From Arthrobacter pascens (GTDB lineage Bacteria; Actinomycetota; Actinomycetes; Actinomycetales; Micrococcaceae), in the NCBI RefSeq assembly GCF_030815585.1, contig NZ_JAUSWY010000001.1, positions 4,402,001 to 4,466,000 on the forward strand: a DNA stretch of 64,000 bases. The letters run 5' to 3'. The notes beneath the pieces were generated by a model. It was not told where the DNA came from. It saw nothing but the letters and a program-made list of their open reading frames with translations, and ran no database searches. Made by a program: the position numbers and the translations under genes. Of this stretch, positions 1-9,726 are shown piece after piece (the first letter of the stretch is position 1; the number at the start of each line of letters is the position of its first letter).

Positions 1-331
1 TGATCAGGGATGCGTTGAGCAGGACAAGCTCCTGGCCGTCGGCCGGCTTGCCAGCCACCTCTTTGGTTGCCAAGGCGCCGTTGGCGCCGGGCTTGTTCAC
101 CACCGGCATCGGCTGGCCGAGGGTCTTGGCGGCACCTTCGGCGAGGGCCCGTGCGATCAGGTCGGTGCTGCCGCCGGCAGCCTGGCCCACCGAGAGGTTG
201 ATAGGACCCGTCGGGTATTTGGCCGCGTCGGCGGTTCCGCCGCCGGCGACGTTGCCGCAGGCCGTCAACGCCAGCAGCGTGACAGCGGAGGCCGCACCGA
301 GGATGGTGCGGCGTGTGGGGAAGTGCTTCAT
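1..331 (-). CDS. Tripartite tricarboxylate transporter (Bug/TctC-type) solute-binding lipoprotein, N-terminal part
   Basis: Reading leftward from ATG at 331, an open frame of 110 codons runs off the window edge, so only the N-terminal third of a protein of about 320-340 residues is present. It starts with a lipoprotein signal: basic MKHFPTRRT, a hydrophobic core and the lipobox LTAC at residues 22-25. The mature part carries the Bug-family opening (PINLSVGQAAGGSTDLIAR, then VVNKPGANGALA). These are extracytoplasmic binding proteins for carboxylates, and the membrane subunits (TctA/TctB) would lie beyond the edge. A GAGGAG ribosome site sits just upstream. It is divergent from the LysR gene and next to aldarate catabolism, so a sugar diacid such as glucarate is a reasonable ligand guess; that is inference. 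Confidence 0.85.
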   Translation of the reverse strand, partial: MKHFPTRRTILGAASAVTLLALTACGNVAGGGTADAAKYPTGPINLSVGQAAGGSTDLIARALAEGAAKTLGQPMPVVNKPGANGALATKEVAGKPADGQELVLLNASLI

Positions 332-426
332 TGGAACTCCTCATAGAAACCCGGGGCGGGGATCCCGGACGGTTGTGTGAACCGAATCACGCCGGTTCAC
401 CTGTGACGAGTCTAGGGAGCCGCTAT

Positions 427-454
427 GATGCATGTCTAAGCCCCAAAATGCATC
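427..454. promoter_or_regulatory. Candidate LysR operator between divergent genes
   Basis: A perfect 7-bp dyad, GATGCAT at 427-433 and ATGCATC at 448-454, with a 14-bp spacer. It lies in the 144-bp gap between the divergent binding-protein and LysR genes, 22 bp before the LysR start. The position and size suit an autoregulatory LysR recognition site. No copy of the dyad is obvious elsewhere in the window. Confidence 0.5.
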
Positions 455-475
455 GGGTGATACCAGAAAGGCATC

Positions 476-1363
476 ATGTTTACTTTTGACCAACTGGCCG
501 GATTCATTGCCGTGGCGGAAGAACTCCACTTCGGACGGGCAGCGGAAAGACTGAATATGACGCAGCCGCCGCTGAGCCGCCAGATCCAGAAACTGGAGAA
601 GAGCATCGGCACGGAACTGCTGGAACGCGACAACCGCAAAGTTCAGCTGACTCCGGCCGGGAACGCGTTCCTGGACGAGGCCAAAAGGCTCGTGGCCCTG
701 GCTAACCGCGCGCCGGTTACCGCACGCAGAATCGCCACCGGACGCTCTGGTGTCCTCCGGGTCGGCTTCACGGCAGCCAGCGGATTCAGCATCCTGGGCC
801 CACTCCTGGAAGAGATCGCGGCCATTCTCCCGCAGGTGGACATCGACCTCCAGGAACTCGTGACGGGAGAACAGATCCAAGGCCTGCTGACGGGTGAACT
901 CGACATGGGCCTGGCCCGGCCACCCTTCGACCGGGAAGTCTTTGATTCACATCTGCTGTACCGCGAGTCCATGGTGTTGGCCGTCCCCTCCGGACACCGG
1001 CTCACAGACCTCAGGCGCCCCGTGGAGGACGCCGACCTCCGGGACGAACCGCTCATTATGCACTCGCCCACGAAGGCGGCCTATTTCTACGACCTGGTGG
1101 TCCGCATGCACGACATCCGGCATGGGAATGTTGTCCACACGGTCAGCCAGATCCTCACCATGGTCTCCCTCGTGGCAGCCAGGCGGGGGGTGGCCTTCGT
1201 TCCGCACTCGGCCACACTGCTGGCCATCAAGGGCGTCGACTTCCTGCCGCTGAGCGGCAGCGACAGTGAAGACCCGGTGGAGCTGCATGCCATCTGGAAC
1301 CGCAAGGTGGCCAACCCGGCACTGCGGCGCCTCCTCCAGGACCTCGAGTTCAGAACGGAGTAG
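476..1363 (+). CDS. LysR-family transcriptional regulator
   Basis: A 295-residue protein of normal LysR length. Residues 1-60 form the winged helix-turn-helix ([24 protein letters not shown] then [11 protein letters not shown]), and the remainder is a periplasmic-binding-like effector domain of the CatM/BenM/CbnR sort. It is transcribed away from the solute-binding lipoprotein and toward the aldarate genes, so it probably controls one or both, with a sugar acid or pathway intermediate as co-inducer (inference). The start is the first ATG of the frame; the helix-turn-helix begins immediately after it, which supports the choice. No ribosome site is strong. Confidence 0.9.
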   Translation: MFTFDQLAGFIAVAEELHFGRAAERLNMTQPPLSRQIQKLEKSIGTELLERDNRKVQLTPAGNAFLDEAKRLVALANRAPVTARRIATGRSGVLRVGFTAASGFSILGPLLEEIAAILPQVDIDLQELVTGEQIQGLLTGELDMGLARPPFDREVFDSHLLYRESMVLAVPSGHRLTDLRRPVEDADLRDEPLIMHSPTKAAYFYDLVVRMHDIRHGNVVHTVSQILTMVSLVAARRGVAFVPHSATLLAIKGVDFLPLSGSDSEDPVELHAIWNRKVANPALRRLLQDLEFRTE

Positions 1364-1403
1364 CGGGGACGTCCGGAGGGCGTGGCGCGGCGATGCGGTT
1401 TGG

Positions 1404-1453
1404 GTATCAATCAATACGAAAAGGCACTTAGACAGGCATCACGTGGGTTGCCT
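1404..1453 (+). promoter_or_regulatory. Candidate operator/promoter region for the glucarate operon
   Basis: The 148-bp gap upstream of the dehydratase gene contains two dyads: GTAT-N6-ATAC at 1404-1417 and AGGCA-N10-TGCCT at 1434-1453. GTAT/ATAC half-sites are typical of LysR-regulated promoters. Assignment to the adjacent LysR protein is inference. Confidence 0.35.
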
Positions 1454-1511
1454 ACTCTGGACACGAACCAACATCCCCGCCGCCAGCGGCATTCACACAG
1501 AGGACAACATT

Positions 1512-2426
1512 GTGGCAAAGTACACCCCGCAGGAACTGGCCGACACCCTCAAGGAAGGCCTGCTATCCTTCCCGGTGACATCGTTCGATGCCGAGCTGCA
1601 GTTCGACGAGGAAAACTACCGCAAACACCTCGCCTGGCAGGCCAGCTTCCCCGTGGCCGGCCTGTTCGCAGCCGGCGGAACAGGCGAAGGGTTCTCCCTC
1701 ACGCCGTCGGAATCCGAGCGCGTGGTCCGCACTGCCGTCGATGAGGTAGGCAACCAGGTGCCGGTGCTGGCATCCGCCGGCGGATCCACTGCCCAAGCCA
1801 TCGAGAACGCCAAGGCGGCCGAAGCGGCCGGCGCTGACGGAATCCTGCTCCTCCCGCCCTACCTGACAGAGGCCGACCAGGGCGGCCTGACGGACCATGT
1901 CAGCGCCATCTGCCGCTCCACTTCGCTGGGCGTCATCATCTACAACCGCGCCAACGCCATCTACAAGGACACCACGGTTGCCACGCTGGCCGACCGCCAC
2001 GAAAACCTGATCGGCTTCAAGGACGGCGTGGGCGACCTCGAACACGACGCCCGCGTCTATGCGAAGCTCGGCGACCGCCTCTTCTACCTCGGAGGCCTCC
2101 CGACCGCCGAAACCTTCGCGCTTCCGCTGCTCCAGCTGGGCATGAGCACGTACTCAAGTGCCATGTACAACTTCGTCCCGCAATTCGCCCTGGACTTCTA
2201 CCAGGACGTTCGGAACCAGGACCGAGTCGCCGTCAACAAGAAGCTGAACGATTTTGTCATTCCATACCTGGACATCCGTGACCGGGTCAAGGGCTACTCG
2301 GTCTCGATCGTCAAGGGCGGCCTGGACGCCATCGGCCGCTCCGCCGGCGGCGTCCGCCCTCCGCTGCAGAACCTGGCACCCCAGGACCTCGCGGACCTCA
2401 AAGCCCTCATCGCCACCGTCTCCTGA
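1512..2426 (+). CDS. kdgD: 5-dehydro-4-deoxyglucarate dehydratase (DapA family)
   Basis: A 304-residue DapA-family (beta/alpha)8 class I aldolase-type enzyme that dehydrates and decarboxylates 5-dehydro-4-deoxy-D-glucarate to 2-oxoglutarate semialdehyde. Visible landmarks are [10 protein letters not shown] at 55-64, the YN pair at Tyr144 (IIYNRAN) and the Schiff-base Lys170 in GFKDGVGD, which is the family signature for KDG dehydratase. GTG at 1512 is chosen because AGAGGA lies eight bases upstream and homologues begin with a short polar N-terminus; the frame remains open further upstream, but that part overlaps the LysR gene. It is the first gene of a three-gene operon with the semialdehyde dehydrogenase 26 bp downstream. 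Confidence 0.9.
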   Translation: MAKYTPQELADTLKEGLLSFPVTSFDAELQFDEENYRKHLAWQASFPVAGLFAAGGTGEGFSLTPSESERVVRTAVDEVGNQVPVLASAGGSTAQAIENAKAAEAAGADGILLLPPYLTEADQGGLTDHVSAICRSTSLGVIIYNRANAIYKDTTVATLADRHENLIGFKDGVGDLEHDARVYAKLGDRLFYLGGLPTAETFALPLLQLGMSTYSSAMYNFVPQFALDFYQDVRNQDRVAVNKKLNDFVIPYLDIRDRVKGYSVSIVKGGLDAIGRSAGGVRPPLQNLAPQDLADLKALIATVS

Positions 2427-2452
2427 TCCACCGTTTCCTAGGAGGAACCCCT

Positions 2453-4051
2453 GTGACACTCACCGGACATTCCCTGATCGCCGGACAGCCCGTCCACGGC
2501 GGCGGCAAGACCGCTTTCGGCTTCAACCCCGCCACCAACGAACAGCTCGATCCGCCCTATTCGCTGATCACCGAAGAACAATTGACGACGGCGACCTCCG
2601 CTGCCGCGCAGGCCTACCCATCCTTCAGCACCCTGGACCCGGACACCCACGCAGGTTTCCTGGAAGCCATCGCTGAGAACATCGAAGCCATCGGCGACGA
2701 ACTCATCATCCGCGCCGGCCAGGAAACCGGCCTCCCCGCCGCGCGCCTGCAGGGCGAACGCGCCCGCACCACCGGCCAGTTGCGGCTCTTCGCCGCCGTT
2801 GTGCGCCAAGGCGACTTCCGCGGCGTCCGGATCGACCCGGCCATCCCGGACCGCACTCCGCTGCCGCGCGCTGATATCCGCCAGCGCCAGATCCCGCTGG
2901 GCCCCGTGGCCGTATTCGGCGCCAGCAACTTCCCGCTGGCCTTCTCGACGGCGGGAGGAGACACCGCCTCCGCCCTCGCCGCCGGCTGCCCCGTCATCTT
3001 CAAGGCCCACAACGCCCACCCCGGCACCAGCGAACTCGTCGGCCAGGCCGTCGTCAAAGCCGTCAACGACTTCGGCCTGCACCCCGGCGTCTTCTCCCTG
3101 GTCTACGGCCCCGGCGCCAGTATCGGCCAGGCACTCGTGGCCGACCCCGCCGTCAAGGCAGTGGGCTTCACCGGCTCCCAGAGCGCCGGCATCGCCCTGA
3201 TGCGCACCGCCGCCGCACGGCCCGAGCCCATCCCGGTTTATGCCGAAATGTCCTCCCTGAACCCCGTCTTCGTCTTCCCCGGCGCACTCAAGGGCGACGT
3301 GGACGCCCTGGCCCAGCAATACGTCACCGCCGTCACCGGCAGCTCCGGCCAGCTCTGCACCTCCCCCGGGCTGCTGTTCGCCCCCACAGGTGAGGCAGGC
3401 GACAAACTGGCTGCCGCCGTCGGCCGCGCCGTATCAGCCTGCGCCGGACAGACGATGCTCACCGAAGGCATCGCCGGCTCGTGGAACTCAGGGGCCGAGG
3501 CACTCGGCGCCGCTGCAGGCGTCGACGTCGTCGGCCGCGGCACCGCCGGACCCACCGAAAACGCACCCGCCCCGGCCATCTTCGGAACGAACATCAACGA
3601 GTTCGTCTCCAACCACGTGCTGCACGCCGAAATCTTCGGCGCCGCCAGCCTGGTCATCCGCTACACCACCACCGAAGAACTCCTCGAGGCGATCCACCGT
3701 CTCGAAGGACAGCTCACCGCCTCCCTCCAGCTCACCGCGGAGGACTATCCGACGGCGGCAGCCCTGATCCCTGCCCTGGAGCAGAAAGTCGGTCGCATCA
3801 TCGTCAACGGCTGGCCCACCGGCGTCGAAGTAGGCCACGCCATGGTCCACGGCGGTCCCTTCCCAGCAACCTCCGACACCCGCACCACCTCCGTCGGCAC
3901 CCTCGCCATCAACCGCTTCCTCCGGCCCGTCGCGTACCAGAACCTGCCCCAGCAACTCCTGCCCGTCCCCCTGCAGGACAGCAACCCGTGGCACCTGAAC
4001 CGCCGAATCGACGGCTCCGTCCTCGCTGCAGACGTAGAGGTCAACGCATGA
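2453..4051 (+). CDS. Alpha-ketoglutarate semialdehyde (2,5-dioxovalerate) dehydrogenase, NADP-type
   Basis: A 532-residue aldehyde dehydrogenase that would oxidise the product of the preceding dehydratase to 2-oxoglutarate, completing aldarate breakdown into the TCA cycle. Seen: oxyanion Asn159 in [10 protein letters not shown], cofactor Lys184 in IFKAHNAHP, general base Glu265 in [11 protein letters not shown] and nucleophile Cys302 in [11 protein letters not shown]. The shape and length match the NADP-dependent KGSADH group found beside glucarate and galactarate genes. It starts at GTG with a full GGAGGAA ribosome site six bases upstream. Its TGA overlaps the ATG of glucarate dehydratase, indicating translational coupling. 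Confidence 0.9.
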   Translation: MTLTGHSLIAGQPVHGGGKTAFGFNPATNEQLDPPYSLITEEQLTTATSAAAQAYPSFSTLDPDTHAGFLEAIAENIEAIGDELIIRAGQETGLPAARLQGERARTTGQLRLFAAVVRQGDFRGVRIDPAIPDRTPLPRADIRQRQIPLGPVAVFGASNFPLAFSTAGGDTASALAAGCPVIFKAHNAHPGTSELVGQAVVKAVNDFGLHPGVFSLVYGPGASIGQALVADPAVKAVGFTGSQSAGIALMRTAAARPEPIPVYAEMSSLNPVFVFPGALKGDVDALAQQYVTAVTGSSGQLCTSPGLLFAPTGEAGDKLAAAVGRAVSACAGQTMLTEGIAGSWNSGAEALGAAAGVDVVGRGTAGPTENAPAPAIFGTNINEFVSNHVLHAEIFGAASLVIRYTTTEELLEAIHRLEGQLTASLQLTAEDYPTAAALIPALEQKVGRIIVNGWPTGVEVGHAMVHGGPFPATSDTRTTSVGTLAINRFLRPVAYQNLPQQLLPVPLQDSNPWHLNRRIDGSVLAADVEVNA

Positions 4052-5376
4052 GCAACCAGCCCACCATTACCCGCGTGGAGGTTGTGCCGGTCGCCGGCCA
4101 CGACAGCATGCTGATGAACCTCAGCGGCGCCCACGGGCCGTTCTTCACCCGGAACGTTGTCATCGTGACCGATTCTGACGGCCGGACCGGCCTGGGCGAG
4201 GTGCCCGGCGGCGAAAAGATCCGGACCACCATCGAGGAGGCCGGAGCCCTCATCAACGGCAAGCCGGTGGCCCGCTACCGGTCCCTGCTGCGGGAGATCG
4301 CAGCGGAATTCGCCGACCGCGACGCCGGCGGCCGGGGCCTGCAGACGTTCGACCTGCGCACCACCGTCCACGCCGTCACCGCGGTCGAATCTGCCCTGCT
4401 GGACCTGCACGGGCAGTTCCTCGGCGTCCCTGTCGCGGAGCTGCTCGGTGACGGGCAGCAGCGCACGTCGGTGCCGATGCTGGGTTACCTCTTCTTTATC
4501 GGTGACCACCAGCGGACTGACCTGCCGTACATCGTCGAGGACGCGCCGTCGGACCGCTGGGAGAAGCTGCGCCGGCAGGAGGCCATGACCCCGGAGGCGG
4601 TGGTGGCACTGGCCGAGGCAGCGCAGGAACGTTATGGCTTCAGCGACTTCAAGCTCAAGGGCGGCGTGCTGTCCGGAGACGACGAGGTTGACGTGGTCAC
4701 GGCCCTCGCCGAGCGTTTCCCCGAGGCACGCGTGACCCTTGACCCGAACGGCGGCTGGCTCCTGAAGGACGCCATCCGCCTGGGCAAGCGGATGCAGGGC
4801 GTAGTGGCGTATGCCGAAGATCCGTGTGGTGCGGAAGGCCGCTTCTCCGGCCGCGAGGTCATGGCTGAGTTCCGCCGCGCCACCGGGCTGAAGACCGCCA
4901 CCAACATGATCGCCACGGATTGGCGGGAAATGTCCCACGCCATCCGCAGCAACGCCGTGGACATCCCCCTGGCGGACCCCCACTTCTGGACCATGCACGG
5001 TTCGGTCCGGGTGGCTCAAATGTGCCACGAGTTCGGACTGACCTGGGGCTCGCACTCGAACAACCACTTCGACATCTCGCTGGCCATGTTCACGCACACC
5101 GGCGCGGCTGCCCCGGGCGAAATCACCGCCCTGGACACGCACTGGATCTGGCAGGACGGGCAGGGGCTGACCAAGAACCCGCTGCAGATCCGCGACGGCG
5201 CCATCGAAGTTCCGGACGCTCCGGGCCTGGGCATCGAACTGGACCGGGACGCACTGGACAAGGCGCACCAGCTCTACCTGGAACACGGACTGGACGCCCG
5301 GGACGACAGCATCGGCATGCAGTACTACATCGACGGCTGGACCTTCGACCCGAAGCGGCCCTGCCTGGTCCGCTAA
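4048..5376 (+). CDS. gudD: Glucarate dehydratase (enolase superfamily)
   Basis: A 442-residue mandelate racemase-fold enzyme dehydrating D-glucarate (and L-idarate) to 5-dehydro-4-deoxyglucarate, the substrate of the kdgD product. Catalytic elements are visible: KLK at 202-204 (KxK bases), metal ligands Asp232 (DPNGGW), Glu257 (AEDPCG) and Asn286 (ATNMIATD), and the His-bearing [10 protein letters not shown] near 334-343. The C-terminal [18 protein letters not shown] is typical of GudD. The ATG overlaps the previous stop (ATGA) and defines the start; the frame is open far upstream, but that part is a shadow of the dehydrogenase gene. Last intact gene of the operon. Confidence 0.93.
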   Translation: MSNQPTITRVEVVPVAGHDSMLMNLSGAHGPFFTRNVVIVTDSDGRTGLGEVPGGEKIRTTIEEAGALINGKPVARYRSLLREIAAEFADRDAGGRGLQTFDLRTTVHAVTAVESALLDLHGQFLGVPVAELLGDGQQRTSVPMLGYLFFIGDHQRTDLPYIVEDAPSDRWEKLRRQEAMTPEAVVALAEAAQERYGFSDFKLKGGVLSGDDEVDVVTALAERFPEARVTLDPNGGWLLKDAIRLGKRMQGVVAYAEDPCGAEGRFSGREVMAEFRRATGLKTATNMIATDWREMSHAIRSNAVDIPLADPHFWTMHGSVRVAQMCHEFGLTWGSHSNNHFDISLAMFTHTGAAAPGEITALDTHWIWQDGQGLTKNPLQIRDGAIEVPDAPGLGIELDRDALDKAHQLYLEHGLDARDDSIGMQYYIDGWTFDPKRPCLVR

Positions 5377-5392
5377 GGGCGACCAACCAGTT

Positions 5393-5438
5393 TCCGCACG
5401 GCCGGCCCTCCTTTCGCAACGGGAGCCGGCCGTGCGGA
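5393..5438 (+). terminator. Hairpin after the glucarate operon
   Basis: A perfect 13-bp inverted repeat, CCGCACGGCCGGC at 5394-5406 and its complement at 5425-5437 (plus one flanking T-A pair), with an 18-nt loop, 17 bp after the glucarate dehydratase stop. There is no U-tract, as is common in high-GC actinobacteria, so it may act as a terminator or as an mRNA 3' stabiliser. Confidence 0.5.
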
Positions 5439-5467
5439 GCCCCAACAGTTAAATTGAAGGGCGCACT

Positions 5468-6385
5468 TTGGGCGGCGTTGTCTCCGGAATACTGATCGTC
5501 TCCGCTGTCATTGCCGTGGGCTAATTCGCCGCCCGGCTGCGGATCCTGGGGCCGGAAGTCCAGGGCGCCCTGACCCGGACGGCCTTCTACATCACCAACC
5601 CGGCGCTGCTGTTTACGGTCGTGGCCGGAAGCGACATCCGCGCCGCCCTGGGAACCGATGCCCCGCTCGCGCTGCTCTCGGCAGCGATAGTGGGGCTTCT
5701 CTATTGCCTGGCCAGTTTCCTGTTCTTCCGGCGTCCGGTGGCTGAGACCGCCGTCGGGGCCATGGCCAGCAGCTACGCCAACGCCAACAACATCGGCATC
5801 CCGGTGTCCCTCTACGCGGTGGGGACGGCGCAGCACGTGGCACCAGTGCTGCTGGTCCAACTCCTGGTGCTGGCGCCGTTCTACCTCACCGTCCTTAGCC
5901 TGGCGTCAGGCTCCAAAGTCTCGTGGAAAAGGGTGCTGCTCCAGCCGTTTGCCAGTCCCATGATCATTGCCTCGGGACTGGGGGTCGTCGTCGCCCTCAC
6001 AGGCTGGACCGCACCGGACCTGCTGCAAAAGCCCATCGACATGCTGGCCGGAGGTGCCGTGCCCATGGTGCTGCTGGCCTTCGGCCTCTCCCTCGCGGGC
6101 CGTGCACCGCTCCAGAAGGGCGACGGCCGGGTGGAAACCCTCGTGGCCACGTTCCTCAAAATCGCCGGGATGCCACTTGTTGTGTGGGTCCTGGGCCGCT
6201 TCGTCTTTGGGCTGGACGGGCAGCACCTCCTCGCCAGCGTGATCATGGCGGCGCTGCCCACCGCCCAGAACGTCTTCCTCTTTGCGACCCCCTACGGCCG
6301 CGGAATGAGCGTGGCCCGGGATGTCATCCTGTGCACCACCGTGCTGAGCATCGGCGCGCTGCTTGTTGTCGCCTGGCTTGTCTAG
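5468..6385 (+). pseudogene. AEC-family transporter interrupted by an in-frame TAA
   Basis: From TTG at 5468 the frame reads LGGVVSGILIVSAVIAVG, a normal first membrane helix of an auxin-efflux-carrier (AEC) permease. It then hits TAA at 5522-5524 and continues in the same frame as FAARLRILGPEVQGALTR and so on to 6385. The codon after Gly is usually Tyr or another aromatic, so one base change (TAC or TAT to TAA) explains the stop. The remainder is an intact ten-helix AEC protein with the NANNIGIP motif, so decay is recent or the stop is a sequencing error. Re-initiation at GTG 5621 would lose the first helix and a half. Its place after the glucarate operon suggests sugar-acid transport (inference). 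Confidence 0.7.
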
Positions 6386-6809
6386 CTGCCACGCCTGCTA
6401 CCGGGGATATCGACCAGTAATGAAGGGGCTTTAGTGTCCGACGGCGCCGTCCGGTTGAGCGCGCCCCGCGCGCCTTCGAGCGCTCCCCAAGGACGCCGCT
6501 CCGGGCCGACGCGGTCCGCTTCGGTTTCGCACTACCGCCAGCTGATTTCGGGCCCCAAAGACCTCCAACCTTAAATGTCAGACCCCCTTGAGAGAGTATT
6601 CCCATGGAAGCTTTTCGGGTTCAGCGGGCGGAACACGGCGGTCAATCCGCTCTGCTCACGCGGGCTGAGTCGCCTATTGGGGGCGCTTCCAGCAAAAGAT
6701 CCGACGGCGACTGGAAACTTCGGTTAGACCCCCGCTGTACTCCGTTGACGGAACAGGCAGCCCTTCCGGACGCCGCGGGGCCCTCGGGCTCGCGGAGGCT
6801 ATCGCCATC
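6386..6809. other. Intergenic region before the HNH gene
   Basis: About 420 bp with no gene I can support. A 69-codon frame from ATG 6604 ends inside the next gene and has no recognisable features. The frame of the HNH gene itself is open from 6669 to its GTG at 6810, preceded by TGA at 6666-6668. The translation just upstream of 6810 (LGLAEAIAIV) resembles normal DUF222 N-terminal sequence, so part of this gap is probably a decayed 5' end of that gene. Confidence 0.4.
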
Positions 6810-8340
6810 GTGAAAGCGGCCGCAGCGGCCGCTCCGGACTTCCTGGCCCTGACCGACTACACGGAAGCCGCCGATTACGCCAGCCAGGCCGAGGACCTCT
6901 CCCGGTGCGTGGAGTACCTGCAGATCCTCGGCGCCGGTGCCGTGGACCGGACCCGCACCCAGGCTATTACCGACGCAGCAGCCGCCCGCACTGGCTCCGG
7001 CCGGACGTGGATCATCGGGTGGGATAACGGCACCGAAACCCTCACCGAAGCCCATGCTGACACCGACGCCGACTGGCCCCATGGCGCCGCCGATCCCGTC
7101 ACAGTTGGCGAGGCCGGCTTCACCGCCGCGGCTGTTCGATCTGCTGCGTCTGCTGCATCTGTTCCATCGTCCCCGGCTGATGACGGGTGCCGGAATACTG
7201 CCGAGTTCCTGCGTGCCCGGCTCCGGATCAGTATCGCCGAAGCCCACCGCCGGATCAGTCTCGCTGCCGCGGTGCTGCCCCGGCCCGGGATCACCGGCCA
7301 CACCCAGCCGGCCGAACGCCCGGAACTCGCCACCGCCCTCGCCGCAGGGACCGTCGCTTCCCGCCCCGCGACCATCATCACCCTGGCCCTGGACCGCGTC
7401 CGGCACCACGCCACCGAGGACACCACAGCCCGGATGGAACACGCCCTGACCCGCACCGCCGCAGAAAACGACGCCGACTTCCTCACCCGCATCGCCCGCC
7501 GCTGGACCGAGGCCATCGACCAGGACGGCACCAAACCCACCGACCACGAACTCCGCCAACGCCAAGGCGCCTTCATCCGCCCAGCCCGCCGCGGACAAAA
7601 CCACCTGGAAATCTTCGCCACACCCGACCAGTTCGAATACCTCCTGACCGTCATGAACACCGCCACCAACCCCCGCACACAGCCACGAACCACAGACAAA
7701 ACCCTCACCGGCAAGACCGCCGGAAGCGACGCGCACGGCGGCGAGGCCACCGACGAAACCGAAAATGACCCTGAACCCGGCCTCGACCACCGGACCCGGC
7801 CTCAACAACTCCTCGACGGCCTCGTCGGCGCCTGCACAGCAGCACTGGCCACCGGAACACTCCCCGCAGCCGGAGGGCTCCGCCCCCAGGTCATGGTCAC
7901 CATCGACTACCGCGATCTCCTGGACCGGCTCGAACACGCCGCAGCAGAAGGACCCCGCTACCACTCCCGAACAACCGGGGCCACCCCGGGCCACGGCAGC
8001 ACCACTGCACACGGCAACACCTCCGGCACCGGGTCATTCGCGTTCACCGGCCCCGTCACCGCCTCCACGGTCCGCAAAATCGCCTGCGACGCCGACATCA
8101 TCCCCGTCCTGCTCGGCAGCGAAGGACGCATCCTGGACATCGGCCGCACCACCCGGATCTTCCCGCCACACATCCGCAAAGCCATCAGCGCCCGCGACCA
8201 AGGCTGCGCCTTCCCCGGCTGCACCATCCCCGCACCCTGGTGCGAAGCCCACCACATCACCTACTGGTCACACGGCGGAACCACCAGTACCGACAACGGC
8301 ACCCTCCTCTGCACCCATCACCTCATCCACAAAGAACTGT
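6810..8340 (+). pseudogene. DUF222/HNH endonuclease, 5' part, split by IS110
   Basis: The long N-terminal DUF222 domain (ETA.. RLRISIAEAHRRI, LPRPGITGHTQPAER) is followed by a linker and the HNH nuclease core: CAFPGC...PAPWCEAHHITYWSHGG...NGTLLCTHHLIHKEL. This group is present in many copies in Arthrobacter-type genomes, often as intein- or mobile-element-like nucleases. The frame ends at an accidental TGA (8340-8342) created where the IS110 element joins after codon HKEL. The missing last 31 codons lie beyond the element at 9727-9822. Restoring them gives a normal ...HKELWHIQV... C-terminus. The N-terminus is also uncertain (GTG 6810 used). The HNH Cys/His ligands are all encoded in this fragment, so residual activity cannot be excluded. 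Confidence 0.8.
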
Positions 8341-8341
8341 G

Positions 8342-8637
8342 AGGATTGGGGTGGCTGGTCTGGGACTGGCTGGCAGAGTAGGTGCTGGCCGTTCCGCCCT
8401 GTGGTCGTGACTCAACAAATAATTGGCCCCATCGGGTGCTCTTCCATTGACTTGTCCGCCCGTGGGGTGGGGCGGCCGGTACCGCCCGGCCCACCTCGGT
8501 AACTTGATCAGAAGGTTGTCCGCCCCTTGGGGCGTGGCTCGTCACAGTGTTGTTCCGAAGTGACCTCTACCCGGACTGGTACCGGCCCTTTACGGCCATG
8601 ACCACATCCGCGAATAGAGGAAGATGCCAGAACCGCT
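8342..8637 (+). ncRNA. Putative IS110 bridge RNA locus (left end)
   Basis: About 296 nt of non-coding DNA between the left element end and the transposase ATG, rich in G+C stems (for example GGTACCG around 8480). In the IS110 subgroup the left end encodes the bridge RNA that pairs with donor and target. Two short complementarities were noticed: CATTGAC at 8445-8451 is the reverse complement of the right element end plus core (GTCAATG), and CACAGT at 8543-8548 is the reverse complement of target left half plus core (ACTGTG). These are short and their order and sense do not match the IS621 scheme well, so the loops are not assigned. Confidence 0.45.
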
Positions 8638-9708
8638 ATGACTATCGTTGCGCATTCCTACCCGTTTGTCGTTGGCGTCGACACGCATGCCAAAAACCAT
8701 GTCTACGCCATCATCCACGCAAGCACCGGTGAACTGATCGCCACCCGGGACTTCCCCACCACCGGGGCAGGCATCAACCGGTCCATTGCCTGGGTCGCGC
8801 GCCACACCGGCGCTGACTTGGCCACCTTGTGGGTGATCGAGGGCGCTGCCTCCTACGGGGCACTGTTGGCCGGTGCTGTCGGCGGCGCCGGTTACGAGGT
8901 TGCCGAAGCGGCGCGCATGGATGCCCGGTCCCGTCACGGGGTCGGCAAGTCCGATCTGTTGGACGCGCACCGGATCGCCGCGGCCGTCCTGCCCCTGGAT
9001 GAGCAGCAGCTGCGCCGGCCACGGCTGAATGAAGGCGTCCGCGCAGCCCTGCAGGTTCTGGTCACCGGGCGGGAATCCATGACCACCGAACGTACCAGGA
9101 CCGTGAACGCGTTGACCGCGCTGCTCCGTGCCAACGATCTTGGCCTAGACACGCGCAAACCCTTGACCGGATCCCAGATTGCCGAGGTGTCACGGTGGCG
9201 TGACCGGGAAGAACCACTGGCACTGTCCGTTGCCCGCTCTGAAGCGGTCCGGCTGGCCAAACGAATCAGCGACCTCGACGCGGACATCAAAACCAACAGT
9301 TCTAAGATCACCGAACTAGTCGAAATCAGCGAAGCGGCACCATTACTCCAGGACACCGGCTTCGGCCCGGTCACAGCCGCAATCTGCCTTACCGCGTGGT
9401 CCCACAAGGGACGGATACGCTCCGAAGCGGCCTTCACTTCCCTGGCTGGAGTCAACCCGATCCCGGCATCTTCCGGCAACACCATCAGGCACAGACTCAA
9501 CCGGGGCGGTGACAGAACCCTGAACAGAGCCCTGCACCTGATCGCCCTCAGCAGGATGACTTTCGACGCCGAGACCATCCGATATGTCGAGAAACGACTA
9601 GCAGGAGGACGGACCAAAAAAGAGATCCGCAGGAGCCTGAAACGCTACCTTGCCCAACGGATCTACCGAACACTCAACGCGACAAATCCGAGCCAATGCT
9701 GCGCTTGA
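8638..9708 (+). CDS. IS110-family transposase (DEDD RuvC-like plus C-terminal Ser domain)
   Basis: A 356-residue full-length recombinase. The N-terminal DEDD_Tnp_IS110 domain shows the four acidic residues: Asp15 in VGVDTHA, Glu68 in WVIEGA, and Asp106 and Asp109 in GKSDLLDAHRIA. The C-terminal Transposase_20 domain has FGPVTA, SLAGVNPIPASSGN (catalytic Ser about 278-279) and RGGDRTLNRALHLIALSRM. It is intact, so the element may still be active. The codon use and GC resemble the neighbours. The start ATG is followed immediately by the catalytic domain; the upstream region is non-coding and is the presumed bridge-RNA locus. Confidence 0.93.
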   Translation: MTIVAHSYPFVVGVDTHAKNHVYAIIHASTGELIATRDFPTTGAGINRSIAWVARHTGADLATLWVIEGAASYGALLAGAVGGAGYEVAEAARMDARSRHGVGKSDLLDAHRIAAAVLPLDEQQLRRPRLNEGVRAALQVLVTGRESMTTERTRTVNALTALLRANDLGLDTRKPLTGSQIAEVSRWRDREEPLALSVARSEAVRLAKRISDLDADIKTNSSKITELVEISEAAPLLQDTGFGPVTAAICLTAWSHKGRIRSEAAFTSLAGVNPIPASSGNTIRHRLNRGGDRTLNRALHLIALSRMTFDAETIRYVEKRLAGGRTKKEIRRSLKRYLAQRIYRTLNATNPSQCCA

Positions 9709-9726
9709 CAACTATAGAAGGGTCAA

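Noticed and set aside
3481..4047. Long Arg/Pro-rich extension upstream of glucarate dehydratase in the same frame
   Set aside because: Composition typical of a shadow frame of the dehydrogenase gene; ATG 4048 with ATGA overlap is clearly the true start.
3745..5445. 566-codon minus-strand open frame opposite the glucarate dehydratase gene
   Set aside because: Antisense shadow of high-GC coding DNA; no recognisable motifs, while the plus strand encodes a complete GudD.
6604..6813. 69-codon frame upstream of the HNH gene
   Set aside because: No domain character, overlaps the next start in another frame, and the HNH frame itself shows family-like sequence upstream of 6810.
6642..8012. 456-codon minus-strand frame opposite the HNH gene
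   Set aside because: Gly/Val-rich antisense shadow; the plus strand carries DUF222 and HNH motifs.
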